Assembly: GCA_948144175.1 (NCBI GenBank)
Contig: CANXME010000886.1
Location: 992,001 to 1,056,000, forward strand
Origin: Closterium sp. NIES-65
Lineage: Eukaryota; Streptophyta; Zygnematophyceae; Desmidiales; Closteriaceae
Length of the DNA stretch: 64,000 bases
Direction: 5' to 3'
Below, one piece after another: positions 9,901 through 19,871 of the stretch. Numbering within the stretch: position 1 is the first letter of the stretch; each line of letters opens with the position of its first letter. The translations under genes and the position numbers were made by a program. The notes beneath the pieces are model-generated. The model was not told where the DNA came from. It saw only the letters and a list, made by a program, of their open reading frames with translations, and did not search any database.

Positions 9901-12347
9901 CTGCCGCTGAGGGTGCTGGTGCTGTCCCTCCTGTGCCTGGAGCCGCCGCGCGGCCTCCGCCGCACTTCGTTCCGCTCCTTCAGTAGGTACTTGGTCCTCC
10001 TCCTCCCGTAGGGTGTCCACCGCCTGTCCAGTCACAGTCACAGTTACCGCCGGCCTCCCCACTGCCTGCTCCTCCTCCCTACACTGGTCCTACTAGAGGC
10101 CTTGCTGAGCGTCGTGAGCCTGCGTCTCGTCCTGCCTCGCTTGTTCGTGCTGCTCGCGCTAGTGTTCGCGGTTCACGTAAGTGTGTTCCTCCTGTCCCTG
10201 GCATGCACCGGATGTCTCTGCGTCCGTCCACTGCTCCTCTGTTTGTCCCTTTGCCTTCTCCTCCTAAGTCCTCTCTTCCTGCGCTTGCCGACCCAAAGTC
10301 GGGCTCTCTTCGTGCTGCCAGTCCTACTGTCACACGTCTCCATACTACTGTCGTCACTGACCCCTCTTTTGAGTCCACTGCTGCGTCTGCTTTTGTTGCT
10401 GAGCTCGTCGACTTTGCTGCTCGCTGTCGTCTATACTACGCTGCTAGTCTTGTTGCTGAGTCTGCGTCTGCCTGTCCTCCATCCGTCGGGGGTGAGTGTG
10501 CTCTTGGCACGGACGTCCTTGAGGACCGGCAGGAGGAGTTCCATTGTCTGGCTGCTGCTTCACCTCATCTCGTGTCTGTACTGCTTACCCCTGTGGGAGA
10601 CCCGGATGCACTTGACATCCCGACTCCGCGCTCTTACGCGGAGGCCGTAGAGGGTCCCTACTCCTCTCAGTGGCAGGCAGCTATGGATTCAAAGATGGAT
10701 TCTTTGAAGTCCACAGGCACCTACGTTGACGCGTTTCCCCCACTTGGGCCAAACATTGTCAGTGGCAGGTGGATCTTCAGCGTGAAGCGGCCGCCGAGCT
10801 CTCCACCTGTCTTCAAGGCGCGGTACGTGGCTCGTAGCTTCAGACAGCGGCAGGGAGTTGACTACTTTCAGACCTTCTCTCCCACCGCGAAGATGACCAC
10901 TCTTCGGGTGCTGCCCAGCGCGACTACTAGCTTCACTCTATTGACTTCAGCACTGCTTTCTTGCAGGGTAGCCTGCACGAGGAAATGTGGCTGCGCCGTC
11001 CACCTGGCTTCACTGGGACTTTTCCTCCTGGCACCCAGTGGAGCCTCCGACGCCCAGTCTACGGTCTCCGCCAGGCACCACGTGAGTGGCACGACACACT
11101 GAGGACTACACTTGCGGCTCTTAGGTTTACTCCCTCTATTGCCGACCCGTCGCTGTTTCTACGCACCGACACTTCTTTGCCAGCGTTCTACATCCTCGTG
11201 TACGTCGACGACTTGGTCTTTGCCACTGCTGACACTTCTAGACTCGCCCACGTGAAGTCCGAGCTGCTGAAGAGACACACGTGCACAGACCTGGGTGAAC
11301 TGCGCAGCTACCTTGGCTTGCAGATCACCCGGGACAGAGCACGCCGCACCATTACCCTGACTCAGTCACACATGGTGCAGCAAGTCCTTCAGCGCTTCGG
11401 CTTCACGTACTTCTCGCATCAGGCCACTCCTCTGGCTACTCGCCACTCGCTCTCAGCTCTGCCTTCGGATGAGTTCGTAGAGTCGAGTGGCCCGTACCCA
11501 GAGCTTGTTGGCTGCCTCATGTACCTGATGACCTGCACACGACGTGACCTTGCATACCCTCTTAGCATTCTTGCACGCTATGTTGCTCCTGGGAGACACA
11601 GACCAGAGCACATGGCTGCAGCGAAGAGGGTGTTGCGCTACTTGTGCAGTACGTCGGGCATGGGGCTAGTGCTTGGAGGGCGGAGTCCAGTGGTCTTCAC
11701 TGGGCACGCGGACGCTTCTTGGGCTGACGACCAGGCTACGCAGCGGTCGTCACAGGGTTACACGTTCAGCCTTGGTTCCGGCTTTGTTTTGTGGCGGGCT
11801 ACTCGCTCGTCGTCTGTTCTTGGCTCCACTTGTGAGGTTGAGATCTACGCCGGGGCCATGGCTGCTCAGGAGCTTCGCTGGCTCACCTACCTGCTGATTG
11901 ACCTCGGAGAGCCGACTCGTTCTCCTCCAGTGTTGTATGTAGACAACAAGGCCATGCTGACCTTGTGTTAAGAGCAGAGACTGGAGCACAGAACGAGCAC
12001 AGAACGTAGACAACAAGGCCATGGCTGCACAGGAGCTTTGCTGGCTCACCTACCTGCTGACCGACCTTGGAGAGACGCCTCGTTCTCCTCCAGTCCTGTA
12101 CGTAGACAACAAGGCCATGCTGGCCTTGTGTCGAGAGCAGAGACTGGAGCACAGAAGAAAGCACATTTCTTTTCGCTGCTTCGTTGCTCGTGAGCTACAG
12201 CACCGTGGTCAGTTGCGGCTTGCGTACGTGGCCTCTGAGGCCAACACTGCTGATGTTTTCACCAAGGTACTTTCGCCTTGTGATCATCAGCGCTTCTGCA
12301 CTCAGCTGGGTCTTGTCCCTATCTTGCCTCACTTGCTCATCCCTTGA
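6991..12347 (+). pseudogene. Copia I gag-pol, missing the gag N-terminus
   Basis: It enters gag at the GASRGDP motif (about 7005). Domains in order: glycine-rich linker (7180-7350), Cys/His knuckle with spacing C-x13-C-x3-H-x4-C (7490-7570, one Cys changed), protease near 7900 where the catalytic DSG is DSR, gag-pre-integrase HRLGHP...CVPC (8370-8500), integrase (DVWGPARV 8577 onward), a Glu/Gly/Ala pentapeptide-repeat linker (9400-9600), reverse transcriptase (about 10640-11330, YVDDL at 11201-11215) and RNase H to 12347. Breaks: TGA at 8817-8819 inside integrase, TAG near 9228, frame changes in the linker and in RT near 10915, TAA at 11969, and a 163-bp tandem duplication in RNase H (11855/12018). 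Changed protease active site and many stops make it inactive. Confidence 0.85.
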
Positions 12348-12579
12348 CCTTGCTTATACTCTTACACACACACACATATATATGTATATATACACACCTG
12401 CTCTTGCTTGTCTAGTCTTATATATATATGTTTACTCCTGCATGTGAACTGACCTTGTGGCCTTGACCTTGTGCTCGGACTGTGTGGTGACTTTGTGATC
12501 CACCCTGAGCTTGCTTTGTTTTTCTTTGCTTGACTGGTCTTGTGACCCCTTGTTCTCTCCCACTTTGCCTATGGGTGTG
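12348..12579 (+). other. Copia I 3' UTR and polypurine tract
   Basis: It holds a CA/TA-rich microsatellite (about 12363-12432), then a segment ending TGTGGTGACTTTGTGATCCA and a purine tract (CTATGGGTGTG) just before the 3' LTR. The same GTGTGGTGAC-TTGTGATCCACCCTGAGCTT block occurs before the 3' LTR of copia B and C and of D1, D2 and D3. Confidence 0.7.
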
Positions 12580-12692
12580 TGTCAGATTTTTATGACATAG
12601 CTGTTGTAGGCTATATGGGGTATAGCTTTCTAGGGTTTGTATTTGTACCCAACTTTCACTTAGTCATTTTCATTCTCGTTCTAAGTTCCTCT
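12580..12692 (+). repeat. 3' LTR of copia I
   Basis: 113 bp, starting TGTCAGATTTTTATGACA, aligning along its length with 2513-2640 apart from one short deletion. It ends about 12692 where the gypsy A frame resumes. Confidence 0.8.
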
Positions 12693-12697
12693 GCTTT

Positions 12698-14096
12698 CGT
12701 GCGGTTGCGGTATTAACTAAACTATGACTTGCTCCTCCGTCAATAAAAATCTTCACTGCTGCTCCCTGTATTTTCCCGTGGATCAGTACTGGGCCATCCG
12801 TTCCTGTACCCTCCTTATTTATCCGAGCCCGATCGATGGCGTGAATCGGTACTGTGACTCGGTGAGGGTCGGTGCGGTTGGGCGAGCAGGCAGTGTCGTC
12901 AGTAGTTGGCCCAACTTCAACTAACTGTTGGCGTTTCCCTGCCTCTAAGACTCCCTCCCCTGCTCTGCTCCGCGTCGCCTCAGCTCCTCTGGGCATTCGC
13001 TCTTGCGATGGCCCGGCCGGTTGCAAGGAAAGCAGCGCCCCTTAAACGGTGCGGCAACTGCATTCGTTGCAACGGTGTGTACAGTGGCGTGCTCGGTCGG
13101 TCCCCGAGGGTGATGTCCGTAGTAGGACCCCGGTCTCGGTCGGCGTAGAATGTCAATTTTCTCGGCGAGCGCGAGAATCTCGTTGAAGTTGGAGAGTCCG
13201 CGCAGCATGATTTCGTGCGAGATATCCGGCATCAGCCCTCCGACGTAACGGTCCACCCGCTCCGCTTCGTGCATGTATCCGACCTGCTCGCAAAGTGCAA
13301 GAAAACCGCTCGTGTAATCTTGAACCGACCCGAGCTGCCGCCAAGTGAGCAATCTCTGACGCACCGAAATGGAAGCCGCAATCAGCTCGAAGCGCGCCCG
13401 AAGCCCTGCGCACCACGCATCCCACGTGCTGTATTGGGCGGTCTCGCAGAACGAACTCCAGGTGACAGCTGGACCCATGGGCCCTTCCTCGTGCTACGGT
13501 GGCACGTAGGCGCGTGGCGATGTCACGATGACTCGTCACCAGTCCATGGCGGGGCCCCTTAGCAGCGAAACTGCATACCTAATCTTCGCGGCGTCCGACT
13601 CGACGTAGTTCGCCTCGAAGAAGACATTCATCGTGAAGACCCACGGTTGAACCGTCGGACCTCCACGTTGGGTTGGGTCGAAGCAGGGCGGGCGTTGCGG
13701 CTTGAGCGGCATTGGTGCCATAATGGCCTGTTCGCCACTTGTCGCCGCGAATTCCACGTGCCGACGGGCTTCACGGGGCTCCCGCGGGCTTGGTGCGACC
13801 CTGCTTCCTCCCATGCCAGGCATCGGCTGGGCGGTGCCATCACTGGTTGCGCCTGAGCGTTGTCCCATGCTGTCGTGTTGCGTTGGTGTGTCGGACGAAA
13901 TGATGATCGGCTCGTCCGATTGTGCAGATGCATTTGTCAGTGCGTGTGATGTTGCTGGAATGTTCACTGTGAATTGTTGACGGGCGGAGTCACGTTCCGC
14001 CATGAGCGTCGCAATTTCGAGCGCCGAATCTTCAAGTTGGCGCACGAGACGATTAAGCTGCTTGTGCGTCAATGTGGCGAGCGTGAAATCGGCCAT
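12698..14096 (-). pseudogene. Gypsy A gag and start of protease
   Basis: The minus-strand gag probably starts at 14096 (MADFTLATLTHKQL). It has a retrotransposon gag domain (WSSFCETAQYSTWDAWCAGL near 13400-13460) and a CCHC zinc knuckle CFPCNRPGHRKSEC near 13000-13041. The following frame carries the protease motif FIDGGASHSLVN near 12730-12765, with DGGAS in place of the usual DSGAS or DTGAS, as in element H. A stop near 13536 and frame changes near 13490 and 12950 break it. The protease is cut by copia I and continues at 2512. Confidence 0.8.
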
Positions 14097-14278
14097 GGCG
14101 GGGGTGTCAGGCGAGCTCAGCGAGAGCCTCGGTCGTGGCCGTGCGTGCTTACGAGAGAGCACTACGAGCGGCGGTGCTGTATCGCTGAGAGACGTCTACC
14201 CCCCCCAAAAATTGAGATAGTGGGGAAGCGAAAGTGAGGGTGCGGTCCGAGAGGAGATCGTAGGCTCTGAATACCAAG

Positions 14279-14619
14279 TGTTACGAGTGCAATTGAGTGA
14301 ACGAACGAGAATTGCACTATCGAAGCAAGAATACAATGAGCGAAGGCATGAGCAAAGAATATATAGCGAAACCACAGTGGTAACGGTAATGGACTGTGGT
14401 TGTCGCGCGACAGGCCTGGGACTGAGGTTGGGAAAGTGTCGAAGCGGAGGCTCCGATTGAGGGTTACCAGCCGAGCCGTGAGGTCGGGGTGCGATGTGCG
14501 AAAGTGGCGGGCTGATTGTCGATGCGAGGATCGCGAGTGGTAACGGTGCTGACTGTGGTGCTACAGTGATGTACGCGTTGAGCAGGGATGCGAAGTAAGG
14601 AAAAGGGATTTTCTTTACA
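14279..14619 (-). repeat. 5' LTR of gypsy A
   Basis: A 341-bp LTR. On the minus strand it starts TGTAAAGAAAATCCC (compare TGTAAGGAATTTTTGCC in element H) and ends CTCGTAACA. Just inside, at 14264-14276, is the primer site TGGTATTCAGAGC, the Met-tRNA type with one extra T. The 3' LTR is not in the window. The right border is set by comparison with element H only. Confidence 0.65.
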
Positions 14620-14751
14620 TAACCCCTCTGCATTCGGTTTTTGCATGATCGATTCCGCGCAGCATCGAATGTTTACGGAGTTGAAAACGGTTCCAAAACT
14701 GTAGAGGTGACATGTCATGGGTCCACTCTACAATTGTACGATGATGACCTC
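14620..14751. other. Short unassigned stretch
   Basis: 132 bp between the gypsy A LTR and element L. No gene or repeat recognised; presumably older DNA into which both inserted. Confidence 0.4.
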
Positions 14752-14965
14752 TGTAAGGATTTACAGAATCCTTACTGAGGCACTCGTTAGCGAGGCCATC
14801 ACGAGAGTCACGCGACGAACCTGTCCTTCCTATTTCGTCGCACCGAACCACTCCCGATTCGGCCTCCGCTCCAATCGCAACCATCACCGAGCCATCCTCG
14901 CCGAACCTCCCCACCTAGCTAGCTTGTCCCCTATTTAGGCCTCGTCCCTTCCATTGTACCGTCAT
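14752..14965 (+). repeat. 5' LTR of element L, first part
   Basis: 214 bp matching 32034-32247 of the 3' LTR with scattered differences. It is interrupted after CGTCAT by element N and resumes at 19790. Confidence 0.8.
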
Positions 14966-15106
14966 ACCCCGGATATACCCCCATAGGGGGCAATAATAAA
15001 GCAGGTTTCTTTAGGGGGGTGGGCTAATAATCGAGCAAATTTATAAGCGCCGGCGTTTGTAAAATGGCATATATGTATATTTTTTCTATTTTTTAACACC
15101 AAACTG

Positions 15107-15230
15107 TGTCAGAATATTATGCTCTAGCCTTTAGTGGGGTGCTCTTTAGCGACTACAACCCTTCTAGGGTTTGCTATTTGTATCCTCATTCTTGCTAGTG
15201 CAACCCTCTTCTTCCTTCTAAATTTTCACA
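15107..15230 (+). repeat. 5' LTR of D1
   Basis: 124 bp, followed directly by the Met-tRNA-type primer site. It differs from the 3' LTR (19324-19447) at several positions (for example CTTTAGTGG against CTGTCGTGG). Confidence 0.85.
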
Positions 15231-15752
15231 TGGTATCAGAGCAGGTCGATCCCCTAGGAGCGATCGTGTGGGTGGGCTTGCCACCTCGTTGCTTCCGCTG
15301 CAACTCCTACTGCTACTCTCTGTGCCGCACGCCCCGTGGCGTGCGGCAGCTTTTTCTTCCCACCGTGCGCCCCGAGGCGCGCGGCGGTTTTCTGCCCGCC
15401 GTACGCCCCGAGGCGCGCGGCGGTTCTCTGCCCGCTGTGCGCAACGAGGCGCGCGGCGGGCTTCTGCCCCGTCATTCGCCGTGTCGCCCTCGGGAGGCGC
15501 CGCGACGGGCGACGGGGACCCGCGCGTCGCCCCCCGTCGCCCATCGTGGCCTGCGAGCAGCCCGTACAGGCAGCGCGCGGCCCGTACGGGCTGCGCGCGG
15601 CCCCTACAGGCAGCGCGCGGCCCGTATGGGCTGCGCCAGGCCCGCGCGCGACCCGTACGGGCTGCGCCAGGCCCGCGCGCGGCCCCTATGGGCGGCGCCA
15701 GGCCCGCGCGCGGCTCGGGCCGCCTGCGTGCGGCTCGAGTGACTGTACCAGG
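15131..15752 (+). repeat. 622-bp direct repeat, copy 1 (D1 LTR part and interior)
   Basis: Nearly identical to 17975-18596; the one difference I found is GGCGGCGCC against GGCGACGCC near the 3' end. It includes the last 100 bp of the D1 LTR, the primer site and the GC-rich interior up to ACCAGG. Confidence 0.9.
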
Positions 15753-15889
15753 TGTCAGAACATATCTATAGCTTATACTGCTGTGTAGGCTGTAGTGGGG
15801 TATCCCATAGGGGGTACAACCCAGTTAGGGTTTCATATTTGTACTGCTTTCATTCATAGTTGATTCATTCCTGTTTTCCTATTTTCACA
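15753..15889 (+). repeat. 5' LTR of copia E
   Basis: 137 bp, of the same subfamily as the LTRs of B, C and J (GTGTAGGCTGTAGTGGGGTA, then GGGGTACAACCCA). No 3' LTR is present. Confidence 0.8.
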
Positions 15890-16977
15890 TGGTATAGAGC
15901 GGGTCCTACCTTAAGACCGTTGTCTGGGCCCACCGACGCGCGCCCCGAGGCGCGCCCTTTTTTTTTAGCGACCCCTCGGGTCGCCTTTTCACTCGCGGCC
16001 CCGCCGCCTCCTCTGACGCGGCTTTGCCGCCTCCCCTGACGCGGCCCAGCCGCCTCCCTTGACGCGGCCCCGCCGCCTCTTTTAATGCGGCCCCGCCGCC
16101 TCCCTTGACGCGGCCTCGCCGCCTCCCCTGACGCGGCCCCGCCGCCTCCCCTGACGCGGCCCTGCCGCCTCCCTTGACGCGGCCCCGCCGCCTCCCTTGA
16201 CGCGGCCCCGCCGCCTCCCCTGACGCGGCCCCGCCGCCTCCCCTGACGAGGCCCCGCCGCCTCCCCTGACGCGACTCCGCCGCCTCCCCTGACGCGGCCC
16301 CGCCGCCTCCATTGACGCGGCCCCGCCGCCTCCCCTGACGCGGCCACGCCGCCTCCTCTGACGAGGCCCCGCCTCTGCTGCCGACGGCCCCGCCGCTGCA
16401 CTCTACGGCCCGCCGCTGCACCCTGCCGGCCCGTCGCTGCTCCTGCCGGCCCGCCGCTGCACCCTGCCGGCCCGCCGCTGCTCCTGCCGGCCCGCCGCTG
16501 CACCTACCGGCCCGCCGCTGCACCCATCGGCCCGCCGCCTCTTACGGCCCGCCACTTGCACCTGCCGGCCCGCCGCTGCACCTGCCGGCCCGACGCTGCA
16601 CCTGCCGGCCCGACGCTGCATCTCCCGGCCGAGCCGCCCCAGCAGCCGAGCCGCCCGGGACCCGAGCCGCCCTGCCGCCGAGCCGCCCGGGAGCCGAGCC
16701 GCCCTGCACCCGAGCCGCCCAGCCGCCGAGCCGCCCGGGAGCCGAGCCGCCCTGCACCCGAGCTGCCCAGCCGCCGAGCCGCCCGGGAGCCGAGCCGCCC
16801 TGCGCCCGAGCCGCCCAGCCGCCGAGCCGCCCGGGAGCCGAGCAGCTGTGCACCCGAGCCGCCCGGTCGCTGAGCCGCCTTTCTGCTGACTGCACGACCT
16901 GCCCTGCCTGGTGAGCACTGTCCCACTGACACTGCGAGCTCTTTCCCTACTGCTTGCACTGCGTCGCTGTCGTCACC

Positions 16978-17974
16978 ATGGCTACCCCTAGTGTCCTAGC
17001 TTTTGACGCTGAGGGTCGCGCCATTGATTTTGAGGTCTGGTTAGACGACCTGCAGCTGTTCTTACAGTGCGACAGGGCTGACGACCTTTCTCTCTTTGAC
17101 CTCACCTCTGGCGCCTCTCCTGCCCCTGCTGCTGATGCTGATCCCGCTGTCCGCTCTAAGTGGGCCACCCGCGATGCTGCTGCACGTCTTGCTGTGCGTC
17201 GCCACCTCCCTACCTCTGAGCGTGCGCACTTTAGTCAGTACAAGAGTGCTCAGACCTTGTACGACGCTGTAGTTGCGCGCTACTCCTCCCCTGCCACTGC
17301 TGCACTGAGCCGTCTCATGCTTCCCTACCTCTTTCCTGACCTCTCTGCCTTTCCCACTGTCGCTGACCTCATTACGCACCTCCGCACTAGTGACACTCGC
17401 TACCGCGCCGCCCTTCCTGCTGAGTTCTGCGCTAAGAACCCCCCCCCCATGTACATCGCTCTCTACTACGTAGTCGCACGCCTCCCTGACTCCCTTCGCG
17501 TCGTCAGGGACCACTTTCTCGCAGCCTGTCCCACCACTCTCACCGTCGACCTCCTCGAGAAGGCCCTCCTTGCAGCGGAGAAGAGCATAGTCGCTGTAGG
17601 TGCTTCTCGTGGTGACCCTCGCACCCCCATCTTTGAGGGGTGCTCTCCTTCCCCCTTGCTGCCCTCTGTTGCCTCTGCTGCTGCTGCCGACCTGCTTGGT
17701 CTTGAGTCGGTCGGCGCGGCGTCTGCCCCTAGTGGGAGACGTCGCTCCAGCAAGGGCAAGGGGGGCAAGGGCGCGGGTGGAGCTGGAGGGGGCGGTGGCG
17801 GTGGCGGCGGTGGCGGCGGAGGGAGTGGGGGTGGCGGCGGGGCTAGTGGCGGGGGTGGTGGTGGTGGTGGCAGCAGCGGCGGAGACGGTGGTGGTGGTGC
17901 AAGCGGTGGTGGTGGAGGCAGCGGCGGGGGTGGAGGCGGCGGAGGTGGAGGCGGTGGAGGCGGCAGCGGAGGTG
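16978..17974 (+). pseudogene. Copia E gag, cut in the glycine linker
   Basis: It opens MATPSVLAFDAEGRAID, the best-preserved gag N-terminus in the window, with the tryptophan codon that is a stop in copia C. The first 240 residues match the copia gag (UBN2/retrotransposon gag type: SRLMLPYLFPDL, ITHLRTSDTRYR, FLAACPTTLT), with C10 at the NPPPM site keeping frame. Then come basic KGKGGKGAGG and a glycine-rich linker. The frame runs on into D1 sequence and ends at 18042, so the last 22 residues are not gag. The knuckle, protease and all of pol are missing. Confidence 0.85.
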
Positions 17975-18596
17975 TTAGTGGGGTGCTCTTTAGCGACTAC
18001 AACCCTTCTAGGGTTTGCTATTTGTATCCTCATTCTTGCTAGTGCAACCCTCTTCTTCCTTCTAAATTTTCACATGGTATCAGAGCAGGTCGATCCCCTA
18101 GGAGCGATCGTGTGGGTGGGCTTGCCACCTCGTTGCTTCCGCTGCAACTCCTACTGCTACTCTCTGTGCCGCACGCCCCGTGGCGTGCGGCAGCTTTTTC
18201 TTCCCACCGTGCGCCCCGAGGCGCGCGGCGGTTTTCTGCCCGCCGTACGCCCCGAGGCGCGCGGCGGTTCTCTGCCCGCTGTGCGCAACGAGGCGCGCGG
18301 CGGGCTTCTGCCCCGTCATTCGCCGTGTCGCCCTCGGGAGGCGCCGCGACGGGCGACGGGGACCCGCGCGTCGCCCCCCGTCGCCCATCGTGGCCTGCGA
18401 GCAGCCCGTACAGGCAGCGCGCGGCCCGTACGGGCTGCGCGCGGCCCCTACAGGCAGCGCGCGGCCCGTATGGGCTGCGCCAGGCCCGCGCGCGACCCGT
18501 ACGGGCTGCGCCAGGCCCGCGCGCGGCCCCTATGGGCGACGCCAGGCCCGCGCGCGGCTCGGGCCGCCTGCGTGCGGCTCGAGTGACTGTACCAGG
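17975..18596 (+). repeat. 622-bp direct repeat, copy 2
   Basis: Second copy of 15131-15752, joined on the left to copia E gag with the short shared sequence AGTGGGG near the join, and continuous on the right with the rest of D1. Confidence 0.9.
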
Positions 18597-19323
18597 CCCG
18601 TGGTGGGCCCCTTCCTTGCTGCCCCTGCCCTCCCCGCTGTCCCCCAGTGCTTCTACTAGCGCCCCACCCCTCCTACTCCCCATTCTTCTGAATTAGGGTT
18701 TGGGGTGAGGGGTATGGGGGTGAACCCACTGTGTGCCGTTTCCTGCTCCTCCTCCTCCGTCTCCTTGTGCTGCAGCTGCCGCTGAGGGGGGGTGGACTTG
18801 TTGGAGCCGGTGGAGTGGTACTAAGGGGGGGTGAAGGGGGAGTGGAGCTAGGGGTGTAGCAGCCGGTGTGTGTCACGGGGAGTGGGATAGTTTGGGGAAG
18901 CTGAATGGAGGTTGCCGTCGTGTCGCCAGCAGCACCTGTAGTCCGGGGAGTTGCTCCGGTAGCCTAGTCGTAGCCAGCTGTGCCAGTCGCCCGTGGATCC
19001 GTTGCTCGTCTGCTGCTACTTTAGCCGTGGGGCCAGTTACTCCAGTAGTCCGGAGCGTTGTTCCGGTAGCCACTGTGCCAGTGTGCCTCCTGTTGCCCGT
19101 GTGTCTGCAGCTTCAGCCGTCGCCTCCTATCTCCTCTCCTCTCACTCTCTCTCCTCCTCCTCACTTGCCCGTTGTGACTACCACTAGCTTTGCTCATAAT
19201 TGTGAACTTAAACTATTGCTTCTTCAACTTGTGCTCAGAATGTGTGGTGACATTGTGATCCACCCTGAGCTTGTACTGCTTTGCTTGCGCTGCTGATTAC
19301 ACCCCACTTTGGCTATGGGGGTG

Positions 19324-19447
19324 TGTCAGAATATTATGCTCTAGCCTGTCGTGGGGTGCTCTATAGCGAGTACAACCCTTCTAGGGTTTGCTATTTGTAT
19401 CCTCATTCTTGCTAGTGCAACCCGCGTCTTCCTTCTAATTTTTCACA
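19324..19447 (+). repeat. 3' LTR of D1
   Basis: 124 bp from TGTCAGAATATTATGC to TTTTTCACA, preceded by CTATGGGGGTG and followed by the target duplication AACTG. Confidence 0.85.
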
Positions 19448-19789
19448 AACTGTAGATCTCGTTCTTGCCTTTTCAATCGAGTCGAAGTTACGTGGGGTCG
19501 TTTGTGAAATTCTCGCGCGCGCAGGGAGATACACCCAATCTGACTCATATCCAGCTCCTGACAGCTCCTGCTGACTGGTCCCGCATCCAGTGCAGGGTCC
19601 GAATGTGAAGGGAACCGAATCTGCAGCACATCCGCCTGCTAAAGCAAAAATCGTTACAGCTTTTTGAATATATTTCAAAATTTCAAGTTTACGTGCGCTT
19701 ATAATAAAACAAGTTTTTTCAGGGGGTGCGCTTATAATCAAGCAGGGGATATAAGCGCCACATGCCAATTAAAAGCGCCAGGCGTCATT

Positions 19790-19857
19790 CAGTAATTGAA
19801 TACTCAATCATTCTCGATATTCGTTTTACTGCGCACTCTGCAAGTTCATTCATAACA
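19790..19857 (+). repeat. 5' LTR of element L, second part, and primer site
   Basis: 68 bp ending TTCATAACA, completing the LTR begun at 14752. TGGTATCAGAGC follows at 19860-19871 after two spacer bases. Confidence 0.8.
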
Positions 19858-19871
19858 TCTGGTATCAGAGC

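Larger units (their letters stand above)
2513..12692 (+). mobile_element. Composite Ty1/copia element I (with J fused inside)
   Basis: A plus-strand copia element with matching terminal LTRs (2513-2640 and 12580-12692) inserted in the protease region of gypsy A. The 5-bp flanks are GTTTT (2508-2512) and GCTTT (12693-12697), a target duplication with one mismatch. Removing the insert plus one flank leaves the gypsy A frame continuous across the join, as in element H, which confirms the borders. Inside are a second LTR with its own primer site (element J, 3295-3421), two gag-pol copies in tandem (4497-6990 truncated in integrase; 6991-12347 missing the gag N-terminus) and only one 3' LTR. The simplest reading is that J inserted into the leader of I and a deletion then fused J integrase to I gag. 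Both copies are defective. Confidence 0.8.
15753..17974 (+). mobile_element. Copia E, 5' fragment
   Basis: 5' LTR 15753-15889 (137 bp, TGTCAGAACATATC to TTTTCACA), a primer-site variant TGGTATAGAGC, CTGGGCCCACC at 15924-15934, a GC-rich hairpin followed by nine T, arrays of GCGGCCCCGCCGCCTCCC type (about 15990-16370) and CCGAGCCGCC type (16630-16870), and gag from 16978. It stops inside the glycine-rich part of gag, fused to D1 sequence. It probably inserted at CCAGG in D1 (the same five bases follow at 18592-18596), and everything downstream was later replaced. Confidence 0.75.
15107..19447 (+). mobile_element. Non-autonomous LTR element D1 with internal copia E insert
   Basis: 124-bp LTRs (15107-15230 and 19324-19447) start TGTCAGAATATTATGC and end TTCACA. 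The 5-bp target duplication AACTG is perfect (15102-15106 and 19448-19452). The primer site TGGTATCAGAGC is at 15231-15242 and the polypurine tract CTATGGGGGTG precedes the 3' LTR. The interior has no gene: GC-rich inverted-repeat modules (CGCCCCGAGGCGCGCGGCGG type) and then a purine-rich stretch. D2 and D3 are the same family at about 1.4-1.5 kb; D1 is longer because 2222 bp of copia E and a second 622-bp copy of its own 5' part are present. Confidence 0.85.
14966..19783. mobile_element. Small element N with subterminal direct repeats, containing D1
   Basis: It splits the 5' LTR of element L. CGTCAT is present on both sides (14960-14965 and 19784-19789) and once in the intact LTR, so it is probably the target duplication. 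Without D1 the element is about 472 bp (14966-15106 plus 19453-19783). Both ends carry the same module in direct orientation: a purine run (AGGGGGGTGGGC / AGGGGGTGCGC), then TAATAATC or TTATAATC, then TATAAGCGCC. It is non-coding. It is probably a non-autonomous DNA transposon; no clear terminal inverted repeat is seen, so the class is uncertain. Confidence 0.45.

Noticed and set aside
12363..12432. TATATA stretch as a promoter
   Set aside because: It is a CA/TA microsatellite in the 3' UTR of a dead copia element, upstream of no gene.
15254..15771. Arginine/alanine-rich frames of 100-330 codons in D1, D2 and D3 interiors
   Set aside because: They arise from CGCGCGGC inverted-repeat modules and are not preserved in frame between the D copies.
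15936..15970. GC-rich hairpin followed by a run of T, resembling a bacterial terminator (also near 3532, 29450 and 60090)
   Set aside because: The context is eukaryotic retrotransposon leader; a bacterial-type terminator makes no sense there. Kept only as a shared leader feature.
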